A DNA stretch of 56,321 nucleotides from Comamonadaceae bacterium CG12_big_fil_rev_8_21_14_0_65_59_15 (lineage in GTDB: Bacteria > Pseudomonadota > Gammaproteobacteria > Burkholderiales > Burkholderiaceae_C), in contig PCUV01000029.1 in assembly GCA_002786915.1 (NCBI GenBank), forward strand, positions 1 through 56,321, written 5' to 3'. The number at the start of each line of letters is the position of its first letter. Position 1 is the first letter of the stretch. The notes under the pieces were generated by a model. It was not told the origin of the DNA and searched no databases. It was given only the letters and a program-made list of their open reading frames with translations. Shown in pieces: positions 1 through 8,250 of this stretch. The translations under genes were made by a program, and so were the position numbers.

Positions 1-591
1 GGGCCAACGCAGCTCAAGGCGCAGGTCGATGAGCGCTTTTTGGCGCAATTGGTGTCGGGTCAGGCCGCCAGCGTGGTGGCCGACGCGTTTGCCGATCAGC
101 GCCTGGCGGCTAAGGTGTTGACGATTGCCCCGGCGATTGACCCGCAGCGCGGCGCGGTGGAAGTCACGCTGGCGCTGGATCAGACCGCACCGACGTTTTT
201 GCGTGAAGACATGACGCTGTCGGTCGAGGTGGAAACCGCCCGCCGTGACCAGGCGCTGGCGCTGCCGCTGGCAGCGTTGCGCGGTGGGGTTGCCAGCGCC
301 GCAGGCAGCAGTGCCGCTGGTACTTCTGGCAGCGACGACAGCGCCGAAGTCTTGCTGGCCATCGATGGGCGCGCGCAGACAAGGCGCGTGCGCCTGGGTG
401 TGCGCAGCTTGCAGGCGGCCGAAGTGCTGGACGGCTTGCGCGCGGGCGACGTGGTGCTGCTGGGCGCCAACGTGCAGCCGGGCCAGCGTGTACGACCGCG
501 TGAGGTGGCCGCACCCGGCGTAGCCAGCACCGGCACCGGTGGCCAGGCCGGTGCTGCCGGTGCCGCGCTGAGCAACGCCATGGGCCGCTGA
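1..591 (+). CDS. Efflux RND/ABC periplasmic adaptor subunit (HlyD/MacA type), C-terminal part
   Basis: The reading frame is open from base 1, so the gene enters from the left edge and only about 196 C-terminal residues are visible. The segment reads as the beta-barrel and membrane-proximal part of a membrane fusion protein: an IDPQRGAVEVTLAL stretch followed by FLREDMTLSVEV and ALPLAAL is typical of HlyD/MacA adaptors, which link an inner-membrane transporter to an outer-membrane channel. The tail is rich in Gly, Ala, Ser and Thr and probably disordered. The stop lies 10 bases before an FtsX-type permease, and an ABC ATPase follows, so this is the adaptor of a MacAB-like exporter. The substrate cannot be inferred. 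Confidence 0.8.
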   Translation, partial: GPTQLKAQVDERFLAQLVSGQAASVVADAFADQRLAAKVLTIAPAIDPQRGAVEVTLALDQTAPTFLREDMTLSVEVETARRDQALALPLAALRGGVASAAGSSAAGTSGSDDSAEVLLAIDGRAQTRRVRLGVRSLQAAEVLDGLRAGDVVLLGANVQPGQRVRPREVAAPGVASTGTGGQAGAAGAALSNAMGR

Positions 592-601
592 GCGACGCAC
601 G

Positions 602-1843
602 GTGATGGGCAAGACGCTGGGGTTTGAATGGCTGGTGGCGCTGCGCTTTTTGCGCGAGGGGCGCATGCAAACGCTGCTCATCATCGTCGGCGTGGCCGCC
701 GGGGTGGCAGTGGTGGCGTACATCTCGGCGCTGATCAGCGGCCTGCAGGCCAGCACGCTGGAAAAAACACTGGGCGCGCAGGGCCACATCACGATCCGCT
801 CGCCGCAAGACGTGGTGCTCTCGGCGCGTGCGCCGCTGGCGGGTGAAGCCCGCTTGAGCGAAACACAACCGCGCGCGCAGGGCTTGCGCTCGGTGGTCAA
901 CTGGCAAAGCCTGCTGCCGCTACTCGAAGCCATGCCAGAAATCTCTAGCGTCTCCCCCATGGTCTCGGGCTCGGGCCTGGCGTTGCGCGGCCAGGCTCAA
1001 CAATCCATCGCACTGCTGGGTGTTGATCTGGACCGCTACGACCGCATCGTCGGCCTGCGTGCCAAGGTGGTGGCGGGGCTGGCGCGGCTGGCGCCGGGCG
1101 AAGCCATCATTGGCCGCGAGCTGGCCGACGACCTGGGCGTGCGCGTGGGCGACCGCCTGAGCGTGCAGACCGGCAGCGCCAGCGCCACGGTGAACGAATC
1201 GGTGCGCGTCACCGCGCTGGTGGACCTGGGCGTGCGCGACCTGAACCGGCGCACCGTGATCGTGCCGCTGCGCGCCGCGCAAAGCCTGCTGGCGCTGCCC
1301 GGCGGTGCCACCAATTTGGATTTGAAACTACATGACGTGTGGACCGCGCAGCAACTTGCGCAAGATCTGCGCGCGCGTTACCCGCTTAAGGTGGAAAGCT
1401 GGCAAGAGAACAACGCGCAGCTGGTGTCGGCGCTGAACGCGCAATCCGTCAGCACCGGCATTATTCGTAGCGTGGTGATGATTGTGGTGGTGCTGGGCAT
1501 TGCCAGCGTGCTGGTGGTGTCTGTCGTGCAAAAGCAGCGCGAGATCGGTATCCTGCGCGCCATCGGCACCACACGCGCGCAGATTCTGCGCGTGTTTTTA
1601 TTGCAAGGCGCGGTGGTGGGGGTGCTGGGTTCCGCTCTGGGCGTCGTGATTGCGGTGGCGTTGATCGGGGCGTTCACCCATTTTGTGAAAGGCTCGGACG
1701 GGCTGCCGCTGTTCAACATCACGCTGTCCTGGCGCGTGGGTCTGAACGTGGCGCTGCTGGCCAGCGCCTGCGGCGTGCTGGCGGCCATTGCGCCAGCCCG
1801 ACGGGCCGCCGCCATGGACCCGGCGCAGGCCATTCGTTTATGA
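602..1843 (+). CDS. ABC transporter permease, MacB/FtsX family
   Basis: 413 residues with the MacB/LolC layout: one N-terminal membrane helix (about residues 22-46), a large periplasmic MacB_PCD-like domain (about 50-280), then three C-terminal helices forming the FtsX domain (about 285-405). The typical motif KQREIGILRAIGTTRAQILRVFLLQ precedes the last helices, and the protein ends in the usual PARRAAAMDPAQAIR. Start is GTG at 602 or ATG at 605. It follows the adaptor gene by 10 bases and is separated from the ATPase gene by about 250 bases of repeat DNA. Known family members use ATP-driven mechanotransmission to export peptides, lipids, antibiotics or lipoproteins; the substrate here is unknown. 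Confidence 0.88.
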   Translation: MMGKTLGFEWLVALRFLREGRMQTLLIIVGVAAGVAVVAYISALISGLQASTLEKTLGAQGHITIRSPQDVVLSARAPLAGEARLSETQPRAQGLRSVVNWQSLLPLLEAMPEISSVSPMVSGSGLALRGQAQQSIALLGVDLDRYDRIVGLRAKVVAGLARLAPGEAIIGRELADDLGVRVGDRLSVQTGSASATVNESVRVTALVDLGVRDLNRRTVIVPLRAAQSLLALPGGATNLDLKLHDVWTAQQLAQDLRARYPLKVESWQENNAQLVSALNAQSVSTGIIRSVVMIVVVLGIASVLVVSVVQKQREIGILRAIGTTRAQILRVFLLQGAVVGVLGSALGVVIAVALIGAFTHFVKGSDGLPLFNITLSWRVGLNVALLASACGVLAAIAPARRAAAMDPAQAIRL

Positions 1844-1932
1844 GAATCATGGGCGTGAAATATCTGTTCGTCAAAACTGCAGCGTGCTTGACACCGTTAA
1901 GTAACGAGGTGCCTGTTTTTGCGCAGGCGGTA

Positions 1933-2020
1933 GTTGAATCGGGGTCAGATCCCAATTCGGGCTCAAGTCTTCAAGCTCGCCAACAACGCAGCGCCGATTG
2001 GGCTCTGACCCCAATTCAAC
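1933..2020. repeat. REP-like inverted pair (GGGGTCAGA type)
   Basis: Two 25-base arms, 1933-1957 and 1996-2020, are reverse complements at 22 of 25 positions. The arms contain GGGGTCAGA and its complement TCTGACCCC. In its best form each arm is itself palindromic (ATTGGG ... CCCAAT). This is the layout of a BIME: two REP palindromes in opposite orientation around a short spacer. It lies between the ABC permease and ATPase genes and could act as a partial terminator or mRNA stabiliser. No transposase is nearby. Confidence 0.65.
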
Positions 2021-2070
2021 GGCTTGCACAGACGACCTGTATTTGGTGCTTCAGTATGCATTTGTTGTCA

Positions 2071-2130
2071 TTAAATTAAGCCTCCAGCCCTTATGCAACA
2101 AGCGCAAGCAGATACATCTTTGATAGCGTT
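2071..2130 (+). repeat. Copy 1 of a ~50-bp coding-tolerant repeat
   Basis: This stretch shares the core AGCCCTTATGCAACAAGCG / GCAAGCAG with copies at 20222 and 42843, and in reverse with copies at 5052, 3580 and 6710. The start codon of the ABC ATPase (ATG at 2093) lies inside it, so residues 1 to about 10 (MQQAQAD...) are encoded by the repeat. Confidence 0.6.
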
Positions 2131-2812
2131 GAAGGGCGTGTACAAAAGCTACAACCTGGGGCTGCCCAGCCAAGCCGAGGTGTTGCACGGCATTGATGTG
2201 CAGATTGGGCGCGGCGAGTTTGTGGCGCTGATGGGGCCTTCTGGCTCGGGCAAGAGCACGCTGCTGAACATTCTGGGCCTGCTCGAACCCATGACTGACG
2301 GCTCGTACTGCTTGCAAGGGCAGGAGATGCGCGGCTTGGACGACGCGGCGCTGACGCTGCGCCGGCGCCAAACGCTGGGTTTTGTGTTCCAGTTTCACCA
2401 CCTGTTGCCAGCTTTTTCTGCGCTGGAAAACGTGACGCTGCCGCTGCGCATGCTCCACGGCAGTGTCAACGCCGCGCAGCGCCAGCACGCGCTGGACTTA
2501 CTGGCGCAGGTGGGCCTGGCCGGTGCCGAGCGCAAGCGCCCCGGAGAACTCTCTGGTGGCATGCAGCAGCGGGTGGCCATTGCCCGCGCCGTGGTGCTAA
2601 ACCCGCCGCTGGTGCTGGCCGATGAACCCACCGGCAATCTGGACCAGGCTTCCAGCGCCGAGGTGTTTGCGCTGCTGCGTCGCTTGCACGCCGAGCAGGG
2701 CACGTCGTTTGTGGTGGTGACGCACGACGCGCACCTGGCACAGCGCTGCGACCGCCTGCTGGAGCTGGTGGACGGTCGCATTGCGCGCGACGAGATTGTT
2801 GTTGCGGTGTGA
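2093..2812 (+). CDS. ABC transporter ATP-binding protein, LolD/MacB type
   Basis: 239 residues, normal length for a MacB/LolD-type ATPase. Walker A GPSGSGKST, Q-loop VFQFHHLLPAF, signature LSGGMQQRVAIARA, Walker B LVLADEPTGN and the switch His in VVTHD are all intact, so it should hydrolyse ATP. It powers the permease at 602-1843, whose gene is upstream on the same strand. The order adaptor, permease, then ATPase after a 249-base gap is less common than a tight operon, and the gap holds a REP-like pair and a second repeat that includes this start codon. No clear Shine-Dalgarno is seen before ATG 2093; the conserved domain begins at about residue 10, so a later start is unlikely. Confidence 0.9.
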   Translation: MQQAQADTSLIALKGVYKSYNLGLPSQAEVLHGIDVQIGRGEFVALMGPSGSGKSTLLNILGLLEPMTDGSYCLQGQEMRGLDDAALTLRRRQTLGFVFQFHHLLPAFSALENVTLPLRMLHGSVNAAQRQHALDLLAQVGLAGAERKRPGELSGGMQQRVAIARAVVLNPPLVLADEPTGNLDQASSAEVFALLRRLHAEQGTSFVVVTHDAHLAQRCDRLLELVDGRIARDEIVVAV

Positions 2813-2973
2813 ATCGTGGCGCGCGTTTTCCCCACAGCCCTGTCACCTGCCCCGATTACCCTGCCGTGCGTCGATGTCTTCCAGAATCAATACCTCGAAT
2901 CGCACCCGCCACGCCACAATCCGTTCGCATTGGGGTAAGCTGTACCCATCCGCCGCAACTTCAAGGAGACTTC

Positions 2974-3684
2974 ATGAGTGACGCGCAAAACGCTGGCTTT
3001 GCCAAATACGTGCCCGGTTTCGAGTTTTTGCAGAATCTGGCCAAAAGCACCTCGCAGGCGGTGCCGCAGATGCCCAACCTGGCCAACTGGATCGCTCCCA
3101 CGCTCAACGAGGAAGAGCTGGAAAAACGCATCAGCGAGCTCAAGGCGGTGCATTTCTGGCTGGACCAGAATACCAAGGCGCTGGGTGCCACGGTGCAGGC
3201 GCTGGAAGTGCAAAAGATGACGCTGGCGACCCTGAAAGGCATGAACTTCAACATGGGCGACGTGGCCAATGCGTTCAAGCTCAAAGCTGCCGACACCATG
3301 GCCGCCGGGGTGCAAAAGGTGACCGAAAAAGCCGTGGCCACCGCGCACACCGTGGCCGAGGTGGCTGAGAAAACCGAAGAAGTCGCCAAGAAAGTGACTG
3401 ACGTGGCCAAACCCGCTGCCAGCGCCGTCGCTGCCGGTCTGGTGGACCCGATGCAGTTGTGGAACGCGTTGACCACGCAGTTTCAGACCATTGCCGCCAG
3501 CGCCATGAAAGAAGCCAGCAAAGCCACGGCGATGGACATGAGTAAAAACCTGGTCAAGGGGGTTGCCAAAGAGGCGCTGAAAGCTACTAAAAAAGTAGCT
3601 TCTGGTGCTTCTGCAAAAGGGGCTCCGGCCAAAAAAGTTGCCTCAACCAAAAAAGTGGCCAGCAAAACCGCCCGCGCACGCTAA
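2974..3684 (+). CDS. phaM: PhaM-like polyhydroxyalkanoate granule-associated protein
   Basis: 236 residues. ATG 2974 has a good ribosome site (AAGGAG, 8 bases upstream); the open frame extends further upstream but without support. Residues 10-90 follow the PhaM pattern of Ralstonia: PGFEFLQNLAK, then PTLNEEELEKRISELKAV, a Trp, and ATVQALEVQKMTLATL. A predicted helical middle and a Lys/Ala-rich tail (KKVAS, PAKKVAS repeats) resemble the DNA-binding PAKKA-type tail of PhaM, which activates PHA synthase and tethers storage granules to the nucleoid. No PHA synthase gene is in the window. Part of the tail (about residues 203-219) coincides with a copy of a repeat found elsewhere here. A generic phasin-like protein is the alternative. 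Confidence 0.72.
   Translation: MSDAQNAGFAKYVPGFEFLQNLAKSTSQAVPQMPNLANWIAPTLNEEELEKRISELKAVHFWLDQNTKALGATVQALEVQKMTLATLKGMNFNMGDVANAFKLKAADTMAAGVQKVTEKAVATAHTVAEVAEKTEEVAKKVTDVAKPAASAVAAGLVDPMQLWNALTTQFQTIAASAMKEASKATAMDMSKNLVKGVAKEALKATKKVASGASAKGAPAKKVASTKKVASKTARAR
3580..3630 (-). repeat. Copy 5 of the coding-tolerant repeat, inside phaM
   Basis: Read on the minus strand this stretch gives AGCCCCTTTTGCAGAAGC, then CAGAAGCTACT and TTAGTAGCT, which lines up with the intergenic copy at 20222-20280 (AGCCCTTATTTTAAAAGTGC, GCAGCTCTA, TTATAGTAGCT). It encodes the KATKKVASGASAKGAPA part of the PhaM tail in frame. The match is weaker than for copies 1-4, and an internal 8-bp palindrome (AAGCTACT ... 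AGTAGCTT) could explain part of it. Confidence 0.4.
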
Positions 3685-3707
3685 GGGTCAACGGGCAGGA
3701 TCGGGCC

Positions 3708-4973
3708 ATGCGATTGTTCCCCTATGCGCACGCCACGCACCCGCAGTGGGGCATGGCCGCCAACCTGGCGCTGGCGCAGTTGCGCGCGCAGATGGCGCTG
3801 CACGGCTACGCCGCCAACCCCACGTTGGCGTTGCTCTACATCACTGACCACTACGCGCCCCAAGCGCAAGAGATTCTGGCTCACCTGAGCGCCGAATTGC
3901 CCACGGTCACCGACTGGGCGGGCACGGTGGGCGTAGCCATTGCTTCCAACAACGTCGAATATGTGGATGAGCCCGCGTTGGCCATCATGTTGTGCGAGCT
4001 GCCCAGCGACCAGTACCGCGTGTTCAGCGGCGTGGCGCCGCTGGGGCTAGCGTTTGCGGCGCACAGCGCGCTGGTGCACGCCGACGCGCGCACGGCAGAA
4101 TTGACCGATTTGCTCGATGAGCTGGCACAGCGCACCGAATCGGGTTACCTGTTTGGCGGTTTGGCCAGCAGCCGGGGCGCAGCGCTGCAATTTGCTGTGG
4201 CCGGCGACGGCACCGTCAAAGGGCAGGGCGCGGCCAGCGGTGTCTTTAGCGGGGGCTTGAGTGGCGTGGCGTTTGGCCCAGGCGTGCACCTGGTGTCGCG
4301 CGTGACCCAAGGCGCGCAGCCGCTGGGCAAGACGCACCGCGTGACGTCGGCCAGCCGCAACGTGGTGCTGGCGCTGGACGGCCAACCGGCGCTGGCGGTG
4401 CTGCTGCGAGAACTGGGGGTGAGTCTGGACGAGCCGCGCGAAGCCTTGCAAGCCATTCGCGAAACGTTGGCCGGTTTGACCGAATCAGTGGCGGCCGATG
4501 GCCCGGCCATGGCCCACACTGGCAACTTCGGCCCGGACGTGCTGGTGCGGCACATCATCGGGCTGGACCCGGCGCGCAACGGGGTGGCGCTGGCGAGTCT
4601 GGTGACCGAGGGCATGACGCTGGCGTTTTGCCAGCGCCATGTGCAGGCCGCACGCGCCGACCTGATGCGCATCTGTGCCGAAATCCGTGAAGAGTTGGAG
4701 CCACAAGAGCAGGCGCTGGAAACCGCCACCGCGTTGGCCGATGCCGGGGCCGAAGCGGCACCGCACCCCGCGCGCGGTATCGCCGGTGCCGTGTATGTGA
4801 GCTGCGCAGGCCGGGGTGGTGCGCATTTTGGTGGCCCCAGCGCCGAGCTACAGATCATTCGCCGCGCCTTGGGCGACGTGCCGCTGGTAGGCTTTTTTGC
4901 CGGTGGTGAAATAGCGCGCAACCACTTGTATGGCTACACCGGCGTGCTCACGGTCTTCACGGGAAACCCGTAG
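3708..4973 (+). CDS. FIST N- and C-domain sensory protein
   Basis: 421 residues. The N-terminal part (about 15-220) fits the FIST_N fold: LALLYITDHYAPQAQEILAHL, TVGVAI, GGLASSRGAALQF and SGGLSGVAFG. The C-terminal part (about 230-410) fits FIST_C: FGPDVLVRHIIGLDPARNGVALAS, then AVYVSCAGRGGAHFGGPSAELQIIRRAL and PLVGFFAGGEIARN. FIST domains are thought to sense small ligands, possibly amino acids, and often sit near chemotaxis or GGDEF signalling genes. Here it stands alone without fused output, 23 bases after phaM and 38 bases before the DsbD start. It may be cytoplasmic: no signal peptide or membrane helix is seen. The ligand is unknown. Confidence 0.82.
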   Translation: MRLFPYAHATHPQWGMAANLALAQLRAQMALHGYAANPTLALLYITDHYAPQAQEILAHLSAELPTVTDWAGTVGVAIASNNVEYVDEPALAIMLCELPSDQYRVFSGVAPLGLAFAAHSALVHADARTAELTDLLDELAQRTESGYLFGGLASSRGAALQFAVAGDGTVKGQGAASGVFSGGLSGVAFGPGVHLVSRVTQGAQPLGKTHRVTSASRNVVLALDGQPALAVLLRELGVSLDEPREALQAIRETLAGLTESVAADGPAMAHTGNFGPDVLVRHIIGLDPARNGVALASLVTEGMTLAFCQRHVQAARADLMRICAEIREELEPQEQALETATALADAGAEAAPHPARGIAGAVYVSCAGRGGAHFGGPSAELQIIRRALGDVPLVGFFAGGEIARNHLYGYTGVLTVFTGNP

Positions 4974-5011
4974 CGGGGAACCATTCGCCCTTGCGTCGCT
5001 CAGAATACGAC

Positions 5012-7147
5012 ATGACTTCAAAAAAACTGTTTTCAAGCTCCCTAAGCGCACTGTTATTGATAGCTGCTTGTGCTTTACCAGCAAGGGCTAGCGCCCAAAA
5101 TAACACTCAAACCGTGGTCACCACCGAACAGGTGCGCGCTGAGCTGCTGGCGTACGCCCCCGACGGCGTGCAGGCGGGCAAGCCGGTCTGGGTGGGGCTA
5201 CAAATCACGCACCAGCCCGAATGGCACACCTACTGGAAGAACTCGGGTGACTCGGGTCAGCCCACCACCCTCACCTGGACGCTGCCTGCCGGGGTTAGCG
5301 CCGGTGACATCGCCTGGCCGCTGCCAACCAAGATTCCCGTCGGCAACCTGGCCAACTATGGCTACGGCGACACCGTGTTGCTGCCGGTACCGCTGACCGT
5401 GTCGCCGCAATTCAAGCCGCTGGGCAGCGAGCTGGAAGTCAAGCTGCTGGCCAACTGGCTGGTGTGCAAGCAGGAATGCGTGCCGCAAGACGGGCAATTC
5501 ACGTTACGCCTGCCGCTACAGGGCTCCACCGCCTTACACGCCGGCGCATTTGACGCCGCCTTCAAGGCGCAGCCCGTGGCGCTGGCGGGCCGCAGCGCGA
5601 TCCAGATTGACGCCAGCGCGCTTAAAGTCACCGTGACCGGACTGCCGACGGCGCTACAGGGCAAGACGCTGGAGTTTTTCCCTGAAACGCCGGAAGTGAT
5701 TGAAACTGCCGCCGCCTGGACGCAAAGCTGGCAGGGCGCTACCTGGCACGCCAGCGTACCCATCGCGCGCCACCGCAGCGCCAGCCCGCAGGTCATGCCG
5801 ATCGTGCTGGCGGGCGACGTGGCGGGCCGGCGCAGTGGCTTTGTCACCACGGCACCGGTGAGCGGCACCTGGCCGGAACACGTTGCCACGCCATCGGCCA
5901 GCGCAGCACCGGCGTTGCAGCTGACGCCGTCTGCGCTCCCGATCGCCAACACCACGCTCACGCTGGCGCTGCTGGGCGCGCTGTTGGGCGGCATGATCCT
6001 GAATCTGATGCCCTGCGTGTTTCCGGTGCTGGCGATCAAGGTGGTGGGTTTTACCAGCCACGGCAGCGACACGCGCGCCCAGCGCACCAGCGGCCTGGCC
6101 TACAGCGCGGGCGTGGTGCTGTCGTTTGCCGCCTTGGGCGCGCTGATGCTGCTGTTGCGCAGCGCAGGCGAACAGCTCGGCTGGGGCTTTCAGTTGCAGT
6201 CACCGCTGGTGGTGGCACTCTTGGCGGCGCTGTTTACCGTGCTGGGCCTGAACCTGGCCGGGGTGTTTGAATTTGGCCAGTTTGTCGGCGCCGATCTGGC
6301 GTCCAAGCAAACGCGCAACCCGACGCTGAATGCGTTTTTGTCGGGTGTGCTGGCGGTGGTGATCGCCTCGCCTTGCACCGCGCCCTTCATGGGCGCTTCG
6401 CTGGGTTTTGCGCTGGGCTTGCCCGCTGCGCAGGCGCTGCTGATCTTTACCACGCTCGGTGTGGGCATGGCGCTGCCGTTTCTGGCCCTGAGCTGGTGGC
6501 CGGCACTGGGCGCAAGGCTGCCGCGCCCCGGCCCCTGGATGCTGACGTTCCGCCACGCCATGGCGTTCCCGATGTTTGCCACCGTGGTCTGGCTGGTGTG
6601 GGTGCTGGGCCAGCAAAGCGGCATCAACGGCGCAGCGGCCCTGCTGGCGCTGCTGGTGGCGCTGGCGCTGGTGCTCTGGTCGCTCACACTGCAAGGCCGG
6701 GGCAAACGTGTTATTGCAACTATTTCAATAGCTATTGGCGCTTTATTGACGGGCGCTATCGGCTCTTTTATTGTGCAACCTGTGGCGCCTGTCAGCGCTG
6801 CCAGTGCGTCGCGCTGGCAGCCCTGGTCGGCCGACAAGGTGACGCAACTGGTCGCTGCTGGCACGCCGGTGTTTGTCGATTTCACCGCCGCCTGGTGCGT
6901 CACCTGCCAGTACAACAAGCAGACCACGCTGGCTGATGCGTCTGTGCTGGCCGACTTTGACGCCAAGAAGGTGACGCTGTTGCGCGCCGACTGGACGCGC
7001 CGCGACCCGGCCATCACCGCCGCACTGGCGCAACTGGGGCGCAACGGTGTGCCGGTGTATGTGCTGCACGCGCCAGGTCGCGCGCCGGTGATTTTTTCAG
7101 AAATCCTGTCTGCCAGCGCTTTGCGTGCGGCGGTTGCTGCCCTGTAA
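5012..7147 (+). CDS. dsbD: Thiol:disulfide interchange protein, DsbD/ScsB family
   Basis: 711 residues from ATG 5012; an in-frame TTG at 4991 is less likely. Signal peptide (about 1-30, ending ARASA) followed by a periplasmic DsbD/ScsB-type domain with the C152/C156 pair; a membrane domain of about eight helices (about 315-590) carrying the two redox cysteines in MPCVFPV (C335) and SPCTAPF (C455); and a C-terminal thioredoxin domain with WCVTC (C629, C632). All three cysteine pairs needed for electron relay from cytoplasmic thioredoxin to periplasmic substrates are present. The large N-terminal domain resembles ScsB more than classical DsbD. It is followed by a c-type cytochrome cluster, and DsbD-type proteins supply reductant for heme attachment, so the placement makes sense. 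The signal peptide and the stretch near residue 575 coincide with repeat copies. Confidence 0.88.
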   Translation: MTSKKLFSSSLSALLLIAACALPARASAQNNTQTVVTTEQVRAELLAYAPDGVQAGKPVWVGLQITHQPEWHTYWKNSGDSGQPTTLTWTLPAGVSAGDIAWPLPTKIPVGNLANYGYGDTVLLPVPLTVSPQFKPLGSELEVKLLANWLVCKQECVPQDGQFTLRLPLQGSTALHAGAFDAAFKAQPVALAGRSAIQIDASALKVTVTGLPTALQGKTLEFFPETPEVIETAAAWTQSWQGATWHASVPIARHRSASPQVMPIVLAGDVAGRRSGFVTTAPVSGTWPEHVATPSASAAPALQLTPSALPIANTTLTLALLGALLGGMILNLMPCVFPVLAIKVVGFTSHGSDTRAQRTSGLAYSAGVVLSFAALGALMLLLRSAGEQLGWGFQLQSPLVVALLAALFTVLGLNLAGVFEFGQFVGADLASKQTRNPTLNAFLSGVLAVVIASPCTAPFMGASLGFALGLPAAQALLIFTTLGVGMALPFLALSWWPALGARLPRPGPWMLTFRHAMAFPMFATVVWLVWVLGQQSGINGAAALLALLVALALVLWSLTLQGRGKRVIATISIAIGALLTGAIGSFIVQPVAPVSAASASRWQPWSADKVTQLVAAGTPVFVDFTAAWCVTCQYNKQTTLADASVLADFDAKKVTLLRADWTRRDPAITAALAQLGRNGVPVYVLHAPGRAPVIFSEILSASALRAAVAAL
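5052..5104 (-). repeat. Copy 3 of the coding-tolerant repeat, forming the DsbD signal peptide
   Basis: On the minus strand this reads GGGCGCTAGCCCTTGCTGG, TAAAGCACAAGCAGCTATCA, close to the intergenic copy 20222-20280 (GGCTTCTAGCCCTTATTTT, AAAAGTGCAAGCAGCTCTA). On the coding strand it encodes LLLIAACALPARASAQN, the hydrophobic core and cleavage region of the DsbD signal peptide. Confidence 0.6.
6710..6772 (-). repeat. Copy 6 of the coding-tolerant repeat, inside dsbD
   Basis: The coding strand reads ATAGCTATTGGCGCTTTATT, GACGGGCGCTATCGGCTCTT, which resembles the reverse orientation of the repeat (ATAGCTGCTTGTGCTTTACC, AGCAAGGGCTAGCGCC in copy 3). It encodes IAIGALLTGAIGSF, the last membrane helix before the thioredoxin domain. 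This copy is degenerate, and its local base composition is more AT-rich than its surroundings. Confidence 0.4.
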
Positions 7148-7256
7148 CGGTTTGCCGTGCAGGGTCGGGCTCCCAGGTCTGGTCCGAGATATAGCATCGC
7201 CCCCGCCATCGGACTCTGCGCCAGGGGCTCGTCATGACGACTTTTTTGGTGCTGGT

Positions 7257-7270
7257 TTGATGTAGCGCAA
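7257..7270 (+). promoter_or_regulatory. Weak FNR-like site before the cytochrome operon
   Basis: TTGATGTAGCGCAA resembles TTGAT-N4-ATCAA but its right half (CGCAA) differs at two positions. It lies about 75 bases before the first cytochrome start. Oxygen control of this operon would make sense, but the site alone is weak evidence. Confidence 0.2.
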
Positions 7271-7344
7271 ACAGCGCGCTGGCGCGCTAAGCCTTTCTTA
7301 AGCTTGGCTCATTAAGCTTCTGTCCCATCAACAGGAGCTCACCC

Positions 7345-7800
7345 ATGCACTTCTCCCGACTTATTGCTACCGCCCTCGTGGGCTTATCCGGTATCACCGC
7401 CTGGGCCGAGGGTGGTGGTGCAACACCACTGCTGCCCAAGATGGAAGCCGAATGTTCGTCCTGCCACATTGCCTACCGGCCCAACTTTTTGCCGCGCGCC
7501 GCCTGGAAGCAGGTGATGGCCTCGCTGGACAAGCATTACGGCACCGACGCTTCGTTGCCTGCGGCCGACACCGCCGAGATTGCCGCCTGGCTGAACAAGA
7601 CGGCGCTGGACGTGGGCGACATTCCACCCAAGCTGCGTATCACCGAATCGTTCTGGTTCAAACGCAAGCATGGCACCAACCATGTCAAGGCCGAGGTCTG
7701 GAGCCGCGCGTCGGTCAAGAGCCGTTCCAATTGCCAGGCGTGCCACGTGAATGCCGCCAAAGGTGACTTCAACGAGCACAATATCCGTATTCCGGGCTGA
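7345..7800 (+). CDS. Diheme cytochrome c (DHC family), first copy
   Basis: 151 residues with an N-terminal signal peptide (about 1-21, ending TAWA) and two heme c sites, CSSCH (37-41) and CQACH (130-134). The sequence between and around them (FLPRAAWKQVMASLDKHYGTD and the C-terminal KGDFNEHNIRIPG) matches the DHC family first known from Rhodobacter sphaeroides. It is a periplasmic electron carrier, in known systems the partner that passes electrons to SHP. ATG 7345 is preceded by CAGGAGCT, a good ribosome site. It heads a four-gene cluster with SHP, a second DHC and cytochrome b561. Confidence 0.88.
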   Translation: MHFSRLIATALVGLSGITAWAEGGGATPLLPKMEAECSSCHIAYRPNFLPRAAWKQVMASLDKHYGTDASLPAADTAEIAAWLNKTALDVGDIPPKLRITESFWFKRKHGTNHVKAEVWSRASVKSRSNCQACHVNAAKGDFNEHNIRIPG

Positions 7801-7850
7801 TGCCACCGCATAATTTTTTCGTCACCTGACTTAACCTGAAAGGATTTCCC

Positions 7851-8240
7851 ATGAAACTGACCTTCAAAACCGCTGCCGCCATGGCCGCACTCGCTGTTGC
7901 ACTGCCCTTTGCCGCCAGTGCCAACCCCATTCTTGACGGCTACAAGGCCGAAATCAAAGGCAACTTCACAGTTGCCGCGGGTGAAAAGCTCTACAACACG
8001 GTGGGCCCGAACCAGTTGGCGTGCGCGTCGTGCCACACCGCTTCGCCCAAAAACGTGGGCAAACACGCCAAGACCAACAAGGCCATTGACCCGTTGGCCC
8101 CCAGCGTCAACGCCAAGCGCTTTACTGATGCGGCAAACGTTGAAAAATGGTTCAAGCGCAACTGCAACGACGCGCTGGGCCGCGCCTGCACCACGCAAGA
8201 AAAAGGCGACTTCATGACCTATGTGCTGTCGGTCAAGTAA
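7851..8240 (+). CDS. SHP-type high-spin cytochrome c (DUF1924)
   Basis: 129 residues; signal peptide 1-24 (cleavage after ASA), one heme site CASCH (58-62) and the pattern GEKLYNTVGPNQLACASCHT that marks SHP/DUF1924 proteins. In the Rhodobacter protein the sixth heme ligand is an unusual Asn that is displaced on reduction so that oxygen or NO can bind; N104 or N106 in FKRNCNDALGRAC is the likely equivalent, and C105/C113 could form the family's disulfide near the heme. Ribosome site AAAGGA before ATG 7851. The gene ends 10 bases before the second DHC gene. The physiological substrate is unsettled in the family. Confidence 0.85.
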   Translation: MKLTFKTAAAMAALAVALPFAASANPILDGYKAEIKGNFTVAAGEKLYNTVGPNQLACASCHTASPKNVGKHAKTNKAIDPLAPSVNAKRFTDAANVEKWFKRNCNDALGRACTTQEKGDFMTYVLSVK

Positions 8241-8250
8241 GGAGCACCGC

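Noticed and set aside
1840..2079. 79-codon plus-strand frame between permease and ATPase
   Set aside because: It runs through the REP-like inverted pair, and its residues resemble no protein.
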